Source of the DNA: Enoplolaimus lenunculus
Taxonomy: Eukaryota > Nematoda > Enoplea > Enoplida > Thoracostomopsidae
Assembly: GCA_030248215.1 (NCBI GenBank)
Contig: JASANG010002574.1
Span: 124,001 to 188,000, forward strand
Direction: 5' to 3'
Length of the DNA: 64,000 nt
Shown: in pieces, positions 11,003 to 64,000 of the stretch
Layout of the letters: each line of letters begins with the position of its first letter
How positions within the stretch are numbered: the first letter of the stretch is position 1
Notes under the pieces: generated by a model
The model's database searches: none
Seen by the model: the letters and a program-made list of their open reading frames with translations, nothing else
Told to the model about the DNA's origin: nothing
Made by a program: the position numbers and the translations under genes

Positions 11003-12320
11003 CAGGGTGCGACCGGATACCAAAAACTGACGGAGCCGGAGCAGGAGCCGGATAATCTAATATCCGGCCGGAGCCGGATAATCTAATATCCGGCCGGAGC
11101 CGGATAGTTAATTCGATTGTTTATTTTCTCATATTCCTTTATTAGATTATAGTTTGTATTCTGGTTTATTAAATCATATTACTGTTTGAATTACTGGTTG
11201 AGCGTACTAATATTGGTTTTTTCGTAAATTAACCTCTTCTCACATTGAGTTGCGTATAGGCAACTGAGCGCAGTGTATAAACGTTAAATAATATATATCG
11301 GACCGTGTTTAACAATTGCAACACGTATACATGTACTAAATCACCACAAGACGTGATAGCCCCCTCGGGCTCGAGCGTCAAGTTCCTATAGCTGAGTGGT
11401 GATGGTATACGCCTCCCACTCCAGTCACTGAAGTTCGAATCCTAGGATAGAAGTATGTCTCAGGGGAATTAGAAAAAATTCATGTGAGAAAGGGTTAATA
11501 GCGTATAACTCAAGAATTACCACAAACACATACATTTTTTAATTATATATTTCCATAAATAACTGAAATTCAAGCAAAAAACTAAAATAAAGTATCTAAG
11601 TAGTATTCAGATATCAGAACGTAAACTCACAATTCTTCCTTCCATGGCCTATATTAAAAGTGTTTTGAGACAAAGCTTAACACTTTAAACAATGTAAATA
11701 TTCTATTATTCTGTTTATGTAACGTTTGGCCCGTCTTACTTTTACGGTCGCGCATCCAGTTTTTGTATAAGACACTGCAAAATAGAGGTGTATGTAGCTT
11801 AAGATTTAAGGCTATTGTTTCGCTTAAGCTTAGCTTTGACTTATCTTCACGTTAACTGCAACAAAAAGTACAAAGTGGCCGGCATGCAACCAGTGGCCTA
11901 ACCAGAATTTTGGAATGGGAGCTACGTTCTGAGCAAAAATTTCGAACGTGAAGTTACACTTGTTTTAAACTGAATTAATCGCCTTAAGATTGAAGCAAAT
12001 ATAAAACTGGATTCCACAGTGAATGTAGTTTCAGTAACTTGAGTTCTAACTAAGAGATATGCATGCAGATAATCAATAAAATTGATAAGGCAGCTCACTT
12101 ATTACGGCATATACCTTTTTAGACCTCATATTCTTGTCGTTTACCGCCCTGCTATCCAATATACGTACCTTATTCAAAACTTTAAAATGGTTTACATAAC
12201 ACAATTATGACACAATAAAGATTTTTTCAAATTTTTAAACAAATATCCGGCAAGAAAAAATACCGGAGCCGGATGCCGATTTTTTGCCGGAGCCAGAGCC
12301 GGATATCCGGTGGCACCCTG
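11003..12320. mobile_element. Non-autonomous hAT-like element of the CAGGGTG family
   Basis: Ends CAGGGTGCGACCGGATA and TATCCGGTGGCACCCTG are inverted; subterminal GGAGCCGGA clusters occur at both ends. Flanks are ACAGCGAG and TCAGCGAG, an 8-bp target duplication with one mismatch, as hAT elements make, though the flanks are also minisatellite. A TTAA MITE is inserted at 11229-11498. No transposase frame seen. Confidence 0.6.
11229..11498 (+). mobile_element. piggyBac-like MITE with tRNA-like core, copy 2
   Basis: TTAACCTCTTCTCACATTGA at the left and CATGTGAGAAAGGGTTAA at the right, TTAA at each edge. The tRNA-like core is on the + strand (TAGCTGAGTGGTGATGG at about 11391, GTTCGAATCCTAGG at about 11433). 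About 85-90% alike to copy 1 by eye. Sits inside the hAT-like element 11003-12320. Confidence 0.75.
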
Positions 12321-12440
12321 TCAGCGAGAGACTTGGAACAGTTGGTACAGTCGAGACAGATGGACAGTTGCGATATTTGGCACAGCTGAAACAGCTGGGA
12401 CAGTTGCGACAGCAGGACAGTTGGGACAGAAGGACAACTG
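12321..12440 (+). repeat. GGGACAGTT minisatellite, right part
   Basis: Same unit as 10841-11002 (GGAACAGTT, GGACAGTTGCG). The frames open through it are low-complexity shadows. Confidence 0.75.
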
Positions 12441-12862
12441 GGCCCATAACACGGAAAAGCTCCTCCACAAATTGGATTCTCAGGGGGACAGAAGTACAAT
12501 TGTAATTTTTGCTTCATTTCAAACAACTGCAGCATATCTGATCTGTTATGAAAAAATGTAAGATATATACACATACGTCTCATTTTAGTAATTTTGACGT
12601 AATAGGGGATTTTCTGGTATTTCAACAGCGGAAGCACATACCGAATTTTAGCGCTTAAAGTACTTCCGTTCAAAACCTTTTTAAAATAGAAATTTTGGTC
12701 CATTCAAGGTTCCAGCAATTTCGTTACTCAATAAGTACTTTGTGTTTTTAATACTATGCTATTCAGCAGTGTGCAACTAGAGGTGATAAATACCGAACGC
12801 GGAGGTCAATTATTTTTGCCGGAGGTGCGGCGAAACTAGGTAGCTATTGTACTCATCTACTT

Positions 12863-13454
12863 ATGCGGAATTCACGTTGAGCAGGCGGGACACGGTTTGT
12901 CCCATGTTGATTCGACGTCAGCGTTAAAATTTGGGCTCTTATATCGGGTAAACAGACAAAACTCGAATGTCATATGACATTTACTTACAAACCACCGCTC
13001 TCAGAAGATCGATTTGTACACGAGTCGGTGTCACGTGATACTGAGGGACATTTATGCGAATATATGATATTCCAAAATTACAACGAATATCTCGGGTGCT
13101 AATAAATTAATGGAGTCGGACGGCAGAGGCACAGCTGTGCTTAAAATGCGATATACATTTCGCGGTACAGAACCTCTTAGAAAAACAGTGTCATAGTTCA
13201 TAAAGTCAAATTAAAAATTCTAGTATCATATGATATTCAACATGACAATTTGTGTATGTCAAGTATTCAGACATTTGAAAATACATCATATATTCGCTGA
13301 CAATACGTCGAATATTGGTCTACACAGGAGGATAGCAGACAAATACGACTTTTAGAATATGATATTGAGTCTATTAGCAGACGAAATGTTACCCAATAGG
13401 CTAATATGGACAAAACGTGTCCCAAGCAGCCCCGGTTATAGCGTGAATCCGCAT
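12863..13454. mobile_element. Element with ATGCGGATTCACG inverted ends, copy 1
   Basis: Left ATGCGGAATTCACGTTGAGC and right GCGTGAATCCGCAT are inverted partners; next inward come GGGACACGGTTTGTCCC and GGACAAAACGTGTCCC. Inside are several CATATGACAT/TCATATGATATT palindromes. Related copies at 62069-62400 (partial) and 63018-63844. No coding capacity. Confidence 0.65.
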
Positions 13455-13756
13455 TACGCGGACTCGCATAGGGGCCAATGTATAGAACAAGGCCGGAACA
13501 GTAGTACAACCATATTCCTAAGCCTAAAACCAAAGCGTTTAGATGAGCCCATTTCTAACGCCTAAGCAAAAAAATTAGCCTAAACTTAAACCGATAGTTG
13601 TTCAAAGATACGAACGCACGCTGGTGCGATGCCTCACGTGTGCAACACTCACAACACGAGAACATAGCTGTGTGGCTGCGCAAGTGAATAAAGGACCGCA
13701 AAGTATGGAACAAGTGAAACCCATTCGCCCTTCAACTTCGCAGTAAAACGCAATAT

Positions 13757-13762
13757 TTTATT
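13757..13762 (-). promoter_or_regulatory. Candidate CHD1 polyadenylation signal
   Basis: AATAAA on the minus strand about 380 bp past the CHD1 stop codon; the nearest canonical hexamer I see downstream. No cDNA support. Confidence 0.4.
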
Positions 13763-14144
13763 GAAGAAACAAACTATAACACAATATAACCTTCAAATTC
13801 ACGAACTCAAATCTCAAACACAAGTCTTTAATTAAAATATAGTATGTAATCTACATGAGCATCGAATTACGCATTTTAACTCTCGCTTACGGTAAAAGTT
13901 TTTAGCGTTCAGCGATAATAGACACACTCCATCACTTTTTGCTTGACCGAAATGCATAAGTCACATGTCAACCTGGACAAACATTAAAAATCATTTGTAA
14001 TGATAGTATAACAGAAATACTTCAAAATATCCGCATATTTTGCTTAATACAAAGACCCCTGCTATTCGCAACAAGACTGTGACGAACAAAACAACGACAT
14101 TTAACTCAAATGTCACACCCAAATGCATAATAAATATAGCTACA

Positions 14145-58594
<44,450 letters not shown>

Positions 58595-58897
58595 TGCAGA
58601 AACTCTCTAAATCAAGTACTATATCATTACCAGAATGTACTTTTTTAACAACTTGCGCTTGCATTTGTGCTATGCTTTGAAATATCCTTGACGAAAAGCC
58701 AATTTATAGGCAGTTTCATATAAGGTTCAGTTTTACGAATTTCATACCAAAAAAACCAAGAACCTAGCGAATGAAAGTGAAACAACCTTGAACTCCTGTA
58801 AGCAATCATCATTGGTTTTTAGTCATATTTGTACATTGAATTTCGTGTGTTTAAAAATATATTTGAGAAAAGGCCATCGGAAAGGAAGGCCCATAAA

Positions 58898-59090
58898 ATG
58901 CGTATAGCACCTATCATCAATTAGCGATAGGTTTTCAAACTGACGAACATCTGCAGTTGCAGTTGTGAAAATTGGTACAAAAGTAGGACCAATCAAACGC
59001 GAATAGTGTGCTGAATTTTGAACCTCACCATGCGCTGGTTCCAAAGTTACAGAACCTATCATCAACTGGTGATAGGTCCTATTACACGTT
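58898..59090. repeat. MITE family with ATGCGTATAGCACC ends, copy 2 (upstream of CHD1)
   Basis: Clearly homologous to 5619-5830 along its whole length, with better preserved inverted ends (CACCTATCATCA and TGATAGGT). Lies about 300 bp upstream of the CHD1 start codon. Confidence 0.7.
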
Positions 59091-59439
59091 TCAGAATTCG
59101 GCTTTAACGTAGTAGGTACCATTAAAGTTTCGAAATCGCATATTTTACTTGAATGCTCACTTCTTATTTTGCGCGCGGAAATTACGTAATTGTCTTGCTC
59201 CTGCCATTTCATGTGAAATTTGTTAGAATTTTGGAGTTTTCATACAAGTGATATTCGCTTTAAAGAATGTTCTGTGACAAAAGCTACGACCCATGTAAAA
59301 GATCAGGGGCCCGCACTTCGCTTAACCAGAACATCGCATGCATACAAACCGGGGCCTACCGTTCATTGAAAAATTTGCACTTGTTCATAAAATTAAGCGA
59401 AGCGAAACTCAGAGCGAAGTTCAGAGTTTCGCGAAGCGT

Positions 59440-59560
59440 TTTATGCTATGTACACTTTGGTTGAAAGGTGGATGTCCGTCCGTCTGTCCGTCTATCCGTC
59501 TGTCCGTCCGAAAAGAATCTCAGGAACGGCTGAACCGATTTTGATAAACTTTTTTTGTTT
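59440..59560 (+). repeat. TCCG/TCTG simple repeat followed by CGGCTGAACCGATTTTG
   Basis: (GTCCGTCCGTCT)n followed by CAGGAACGGCTGAACCGATT, a pairing I recall from dispersed repeats of several invertebrate genomes; preceded by GCGAAGCGTTTTATGCTATG. Probably the end of a dispersed element. Confidence 0.5.
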
Positions 59561-59790
59561 GAAATCCAATCATCATGGGGTGTTGACCTCGCATTGGGGG
59601 TTGAAATTTTAAGCCGTTTATAACCTGCAGGCTAATTTGCATAATTAATTAAGCCTAAATTAGGACTCTAATTTCAGCATTAAAGAGTTTTTGGGTGCTA
59701 GGAAGCTGCATAGACTGTTTACAAACCTCCAAAATCGATAATTGAGTAGTTAGCTAACAGAAATTTGCAAGCAAAAAAGCCAAAAAGTTC

Positions 59791-59860
59791 CCCCCCCCCC
59801 CCCGCACACACCCCCCACCCACGGCCCCCCCCCCCCCCCCCCGGAAACCCCCCCCCCCCA
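59791..59860. repeat. Poly-C tracts
   Basis: Three or four runs of 7-20 C within 70 bp, next to an AT/CA-rich stretch. The long frames through this and the following minisatellite are artefacts. Confidence 0.8.
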
Positions 59861-59905
59861 AAACATACACACATATACATATTATATATATACACATATA
59901 TATCT

Positions 59906-60345
59906 GTCCCATCTGTCCCAAGTGTCCCACCTGTTTCATCCTTCCCACCTGTCCCATCTGTCCCAACTATCCCATCGGTCCCAACTGTCCCATTTGTCCC
60001 AACTGTCCCATCTGTCCCAACTGTCACATCTGTCCAACTGTCCCATCTGTCCCAACTGTCCCAACTGTCAAATCTGTCCCAACTGTCCCATCTGTCACAT
60101 CTGTCCAACTGTCCCATCTGTCCCAACTGTCCCAACTGTCCCATTTGTCCCAACTATCCCATCTGTCCCAGCTGTCCCATTTGTCCCAACTGTCCCATCT
60201 GTCCAACATGTCCCATTGTCCAACTGTCCCATCAGTCCCAACTGTCCCATCTGTCCCTTGTGTCCCAACTGTCCCATCTGGCCCAGCTGTCCCAACTGTC
60301 CCTTCTGTCCCACTGTCTCATCTATACCAACTGTCCCGCTGTCCC
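59906..60345. repeat. CTGTCCCAA minisatellite
   Basis: About 48 units of 9 bp (CTGTCCCAA, CTGTCCCAT). Because 9 is a multiple of 3, long Cys/Pro or Val/Pro frames stay open on both strands. The same unit in the opposite strand sense forms the array at 10841-12440. Confidence 0.92.
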
Positions 60346-60771
60346 AATTATATTTTTGGAATGTACTCCTGGTACATTGCTGTCCCGGAGAAAATGGGAC
60401 GGGTTCTCCTGGTACATTTCTGTCCAGGGATAATGGGACGGCCTTTAAAGTAACATTGGTCATGACTTGTGTCCTGAAATGCGTACAGCACCTATTACCA
60501 GTTTATTTTAGCGTTGTATTGTAACAAATTGTCGAACGATATTGGAGTTGTTGATCCGAAATTTTAGCACAAGAAAATGTTCGGAATCTCGATGCTCACC
60601 ATTGCAGCAGGGTTGCGCAATAAAAAGCCAACGGAAAATCTGTTGTTCGCAAAAAAGTGGAAAACGAAAAACATGGAAAAAATTATTTTCGGAAAAATAC
60701 TAATTTTTGCAAGCAAAGCTTGTGTTACAGTGTCAAAACGTAGCAGAAAACTGTAATAAATGCTAATTTAT

Positions 60772-60987
60772 ACACTGCAAAAAATGGTGAGTCAAATTGA
60801 CCTTCTCCGAAATAGGCTTTACAGGACTAAGTATACAAACTGAGTCAAATTCGACTCCACGAGAGTCAAATTCGACTCACTGAATCGCACGTTTGACTCT
60901 GGCGGAGTCGAATTTGACTCAGTTTGTGTAGTACTGTAGAGCATATTTTGGAGAGAGTCAATTTGACTCGCTATTTTTTGCAGTGTA
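60772..60987. repeat. GAGTCAAA-type palindromic MITE, best preserved copy
   Basis: Ends ACACTGCAAAAAATGGTGAG and CTATTTTTTGCAGTGT are near-perfect inverted repeats; flanks TAT and ATA suggest an AT-rich target. Confidence 0.8.
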
Positions 60988-61472
60988 TATATGCTTGAAA
61001 TTGTGCCTAGAATACCTGCTTGATTAGATAAATATACCAGACGTTTTTGCTACTCGTGTTCACTGTAGTTATGATGAATGCGAACTAAAAACCAGATATA
61101 AAATTTAATGTTGCCTCATTCCTAATTTTATATTCAACATGATTTCTCTGTAAAAACACTCTACTTAAAATACTTTAGTTATACATTTTACTAACTATTT
61201 TAAGTGTACTAAATATCGAGTAACTCTTTGCTTAAATAATAAATAAGTAAAACTACACATTTCCTGATTAATTAAGTAAATGTACGTATTAAAGCTAAGA
61301 ATTTTGTGTTTGCTTAAACATTAAATAAACCTTTGTCAAGGACCATAATAAGTGAAACCGACCCTTAATTCGTCAACAATTTTATTTAATTTTATGTATA
61401 GTTTTAGTGAGTTGCTGTCCCAACAACTGCCAACATTACCATGCAGTGTAACTCAAATTTCAAACAAAACTT

Positions 61473-61732
61473 CACTATAAATTTCAACGAGTTGATTTTA
61501 ACTCAGAATATATAAAGTTGAATCCATTCCGAGGTCTGAGCTTTGGATTAGCTCTTTCAGAACTCAAAAATCTGAATTGTTTGAATTCATTCTAAGTTAA
61601 TTAATCATCCATAACTCAGATTTAAAGCAGCTCAGAGTGAGATAATATTTACTGTTATTAAAATTCAGAAATTATCAGAAATAGCGAATTCTTTCTCTGA
61701 TTTAATTAATGAACTCATTGGAATTTACTGTG
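61473..61732. repeat. AACTCA-rich palindromic MITE, upstream of CHD1
   Basis: CACTATAAATTTCAACGAGT at the left and CTCATTGGAATTTACTGTG at the right; same family as the copies in 1-4.6 kb. Confidence 0.7.
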
Positions 61733-62068
61733 TTTTGATTAAATTCATGTATTAATATTGAAACTACAAATCCTAATACTTAGCACCTTTTTTGCCGAAA
61801 TCAAACCTACAAGTCTGTAGCCAGTCAGGTTTGGATATGCCTTTTTTTAATATTCAGACACTTTTGCGATGTATTGACGATTTTTTGTCAATTTGTCCAT
61901 TCTTCCGGAGGATTCGGCAAAAACCAACCCTGGTATTCAGGGATGCTAACCAATACTGCAAAATACGGGTACCGATACGGGTATATGGATACCGATACGA
62001 TACAATACTCACGGACACCGGCCAATGTTAAAACTGTGGCCAAAGTAAAGAACATGGGCGGAAGCCTA

Positions 62069-62400
62069 ATGCGGGGTTCACGTTATAACCGAGGCAGGCG
62101 GAACACGGTTTGTCCCATGTTGATTCGTCGTCAATGTTAAAATTCGGGCTCTTATGTCGGGTCAACAGACAAAACTCGAATGTCATATGACATTTACTTA
62201 CAAACCACCGCTCTCAAACGATCAATGTATACAAGCGACGGTATGTCACGAGATACTGTGGGACATTTATGCGAATATCATATGATATTCCAAAATTTCA
62301 ACGAATATCATATGATATTCAGCCGAACGAACCCTTGGCACAAAAAAAAAAAAAAAACCCCCCTTCCAAAATTTCAACGAATATCATGGGCGGAAGCCTA
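62069..62400. mobile_element. Element with ATGCGGGGTTCACG end, partial copy
   Basis: Left end ATGCGGGGTTCACGTTATAA then a 170-bp stretch that matches 12870-13040 closely (CACGGTTTGTCCCATGTTGA). AATATCATATGATATTC palindromes follow; the right end is lost and TTAGGC repeats come next. Confidence 0.6.
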
Positions 62401-62439
62401 AGCCTAAAAGCTTAAGCGTAAGAATGACCATATTCCTAC

Positions 62440-62466
62440 GCCTAAGCCTAAGCCTAAGCCTAAGCC
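62440..62466 (-). repeat. Interstitial TTAGGC telomere-type repeat
   Basis: Four and a half perfect copies of GCCTAA (TTAGGC on the minus strand), with degenerate units on both sides. Confidence 0.85.
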
Positions 62467-62756
62467 AATCGAAAAAATAGTCTAAAGATTAATCTTACCC
62501 TATTGCAGTCGCACAGAAAAACTTTCGCCCCTGATCTTTACATGGGCCATAACTTTCATTGTCCATTACTGTAGATTAAGCATATTTCTAAGCCGTAAAT
62601 CCTTTTGCATAAGCGTTGAAAAAAGTGTAAATTAGAAGCCTTGTATTTTGTTTTACAGCAAGCGCTACTTTGAAACAAATGTCTGCAACCATCTATAATT
62701 GCGTTTAATAGGGTATCATAAGTCTATTATGGCAAACAATAAATCATTTTTTAAAC

Positions 62757-62876
62757 TAAGGGATGCGCAATACTTTTGTTGACGAGCGGCGTCGTAAGGG
62801 TGACAGACGGCGATGGACGGTACCGTGCAGGTGACGGACGGCGCTGCTCGTCAACAAAAGTATAGTGCAACCCTTA
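62757..62876. repeat. CGTCCG-type MITE, short palindromic copy
   Basis: GCGCAATACTTTTGTTGACG and GTCAACAAAAGTATAGTGCA are inverted; core of GACGGACGG motifs. Outer flanks TAAGGGAT and AACCCTTA also pair. Confidence 0.75.
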
Positions 62877-63017
62877 CACTCAAATATTTGTTTTCCGTTT
62901 TAATATTAACTAGTAATCCGTAGTTGCACACATGTGCAGCTTGCCTATTATACTGTGTTTTGGCCTATGTTCAAGAGTATTTGTTTTTAAGCAAGTCTTG
63001 CCTAAGATTTGAAGCTT

Positions 63018-63844
63018 ATGCGGGGTTCACGTTATAAATGGTGCAGCTGGGCCACGTTTTGTCACGTTGTATATATTGGGTAACATTTTGTCTGCGATGT
63101 AACCCAATATGATATTCAAAAAACAGTGGTTGTCTGCTAACATCACGTATCGGTCACGTATTCCCTACGTTGTCTGTCAATATCATATGATCATTTTGAA
63201 AATGTCTACTGATTCAGTTGCATAACTAGGTTTGGAATATCATATGATACTAATCGACATGTGCTTGGTGGGAAACTCAAATTTTGGCGGGAAATTCAAA
63301 TTTTGGCGGGAAATTCAAATGTTGGCGGGAAATTTAAATTTTAGCGGCAAATTCAAATTTACACGGGAAAATTCAAAATTTGGCGGGAAATTCACATTTT
63401 GGCGGGAAATTCAAATTTTGGCGGAAATTCAAATTTTGGCGGGAAAATTCAAATTTTGGTTGAAAATTCAAATTTTGGCGGGAAATTCAAATTCAGGTGG
63501 GAAAATTCAAATTTTGGCGGGAAAATCAAATCTTTTGGGAAATACAAATTTCGGCGGGAAATTAAAAATTTGGCGGGAAAATTCAAATTTTGGCAGGAAA
63601 ATTCGAATTTGGGAGGGAATATTCAAAATTTTAGCAGATTGTATACGTCTTAAACTACATAATGGAATATCATATGATACTCCAAATCCGTCTTTGAATA
63701 TCATATCATAAATGAGCAATATCATATGATATTCGACTTTTGTCTGTCCGTATCATATGATGGTAACAAAAATTTATGTTGATGTCGAATCAACATGTGG
63801 CAAAACGTGACCCGACTGCCCCAGTTATAACGTGAACCCCGCAT
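63018..63844. mobile_element. Element with ATGCGGGGTTCACGTTATAA inverted ends, carrying an E2F-site array
   Basis: Both ends are ATGCGGGGTTCACGTTATAA in inverted order, followed by GTCACGTTTTG-like sub-ends. The body has six or more TCATATGATA palindromes and, in the middle, the GGCGGGAAATTCAAATTTT array. No transposase. About 4.5 kb upstream of the CHD1 start codon. Confidence 0.75.
63272..63626 (+). repeat. 19-20-bp tandem array GGCGGGAAATTCAAATTTT, with E2F consensus
   Basis: About 18 degenerate copies. Eight keep TTTGGCGGGAAA exactly (starting at about 63283, 63302, 63379, 63398, 63435, 63474, 63513 and 63569). That 12-mer is the classic E2F/DP site. Open frames through it (Gly/Lys/Phe/Asn repeats) are by-products. 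Confidence 0.9.
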
Positions 63845-64000
63845 TATTTGACACCTCAAACCACCAATTTATCATTTTAATGTATACGGGGTCCTTGGCT
63901 CGGTGCTGCATCCATTCCTAATAAAGGAAGGATTTAACCCGGATTCACTTCTGTAGTGGAAAATACAGTTCGCAACTTGAGCATAGCTATAGACAACATA

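Larger units (their letters stand above)
8032..14144. other. Intergenic region between receptor and CHD1 3' ends
   Basis: The two genes face each other tail to tail. No further gene recognised. Mobile elements and satellites listed separately fill most of it; 11.5-12.2 kb inside the hAT-like element and 13.6-14.1 kb show nothing recognisable. Confidence 0.7.
58595..64000. other. Region upstream of CHD1
   Basis: No protein gene recognised. The CHD1 promoter must lie here or in 5' non-coding exons I cannot see; no TATA box stands out next to the ATG. The repeats are listed separately; 61.0-61.4 kb and 62.5-62.75 kb are plain AT-rich DNA. Confidence 0.65.

Noticed and set aside
11390-11455. Functional tRNA-Gly-like gene
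   Set aside because: A and B boxes are present but the anticodon and T stems do not pair by eye; it is the core of a repeated MITE.
59765-60524. Long Cys/Pro/Val-rich frames on both strands
   Set aside because: They follow a 9-bp minisatellite whose period keeps all frames open; no start context, splice sites or domain.
63272-63626. CRISPR array
   Set aside because: Eukaryotic context, no unique spacers between identical repeats; simple degenerate tandem array.
63232-63711. Gly/Lys/Phe/Asn repeat protein
   Set aside because: Translation of the GGCGGGAAATTCAAATTTT array within a mobile element; not a gene.

Overview
This window is metazoan nuclear DNA, about 35-40% G+C by eye. It has GT-AG introns from about 50 bp to about 18 kb and a very high load of small palindromic transposons. 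Short blocks of (TTAGGC)n, the telomere repeat of nematodes, recur inside it (about 3.4 kb, 62.45 kb and elsewhere). I therefore favour a repeat-rich nematode, perhaps an enoplean, but this is weak inference; the genes themselves only say invertebrate animal.

Two host genes can be supported. (1) On the + strand, 5073-8031, lies a two-exon class A (rhodopsin-like) G-protein-coupled receptor of about 509 aa. It resembles peptide receptors and ends in an asparagine run coded by an (AAT)n microsatellite. Its intron holds a 22-copy 13-bp satellite array. (2) On the minus strand, 58594 down to 14145, lies a complete CHD1 chromatin remodeller. It reads as 36 exons that join in phase to give about 2,504 aa: acidic Ser-rich N-terminus, two chromodomains, Snf2 ATPase (both RecA lobes), SANT-SLIDE, CHCT domain and a long Arg/Ser/Gly/Tyr-rich tail. 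One intron of about 17.9 kb (23213-41144) separates SANT from SLIDE and is packed with mobile elements.

Layout: 1-5.07 kb is non-coding repeats. 5.07-8.03 kb is the receptor. 8.03-14.1 kb is intergenic, with nested miniature elements (a piggyBac-like MITE with a tRNA-like core inside a hAT-like element inside a GGGACAGTT minisatellite). 14.1-58.6 kb is CHD1. 58.6-64 kb is upstream of CHD1: MITEs, a TCCG/TCTG stretch, poly-C tracts, a CTGTCCCAA minisatellite, and an element at 63.0-63.8 kb carrying eight exact copies of the E2F consensus TTTGGCGGGAAA.

The big CHD1 intron contains a decayed pogo/Tigger-type transposon with clear ends and a TA target duplication (27228-30934), a hAT-type transposase relic on the minus strand (33.67-34.5 kb), a tandem duplication with a 389-bp period (23.56-24.34 kb) and a long inverted repeat with arms of about 420 bp (36.55-37.67 kb). 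Most other DNA belongs to about ten MITE families recognised here by their inverted ends and multiple copies. No rRNA gene, functional tRNA gene, CRISPR array or bacterial-type operon was seen.
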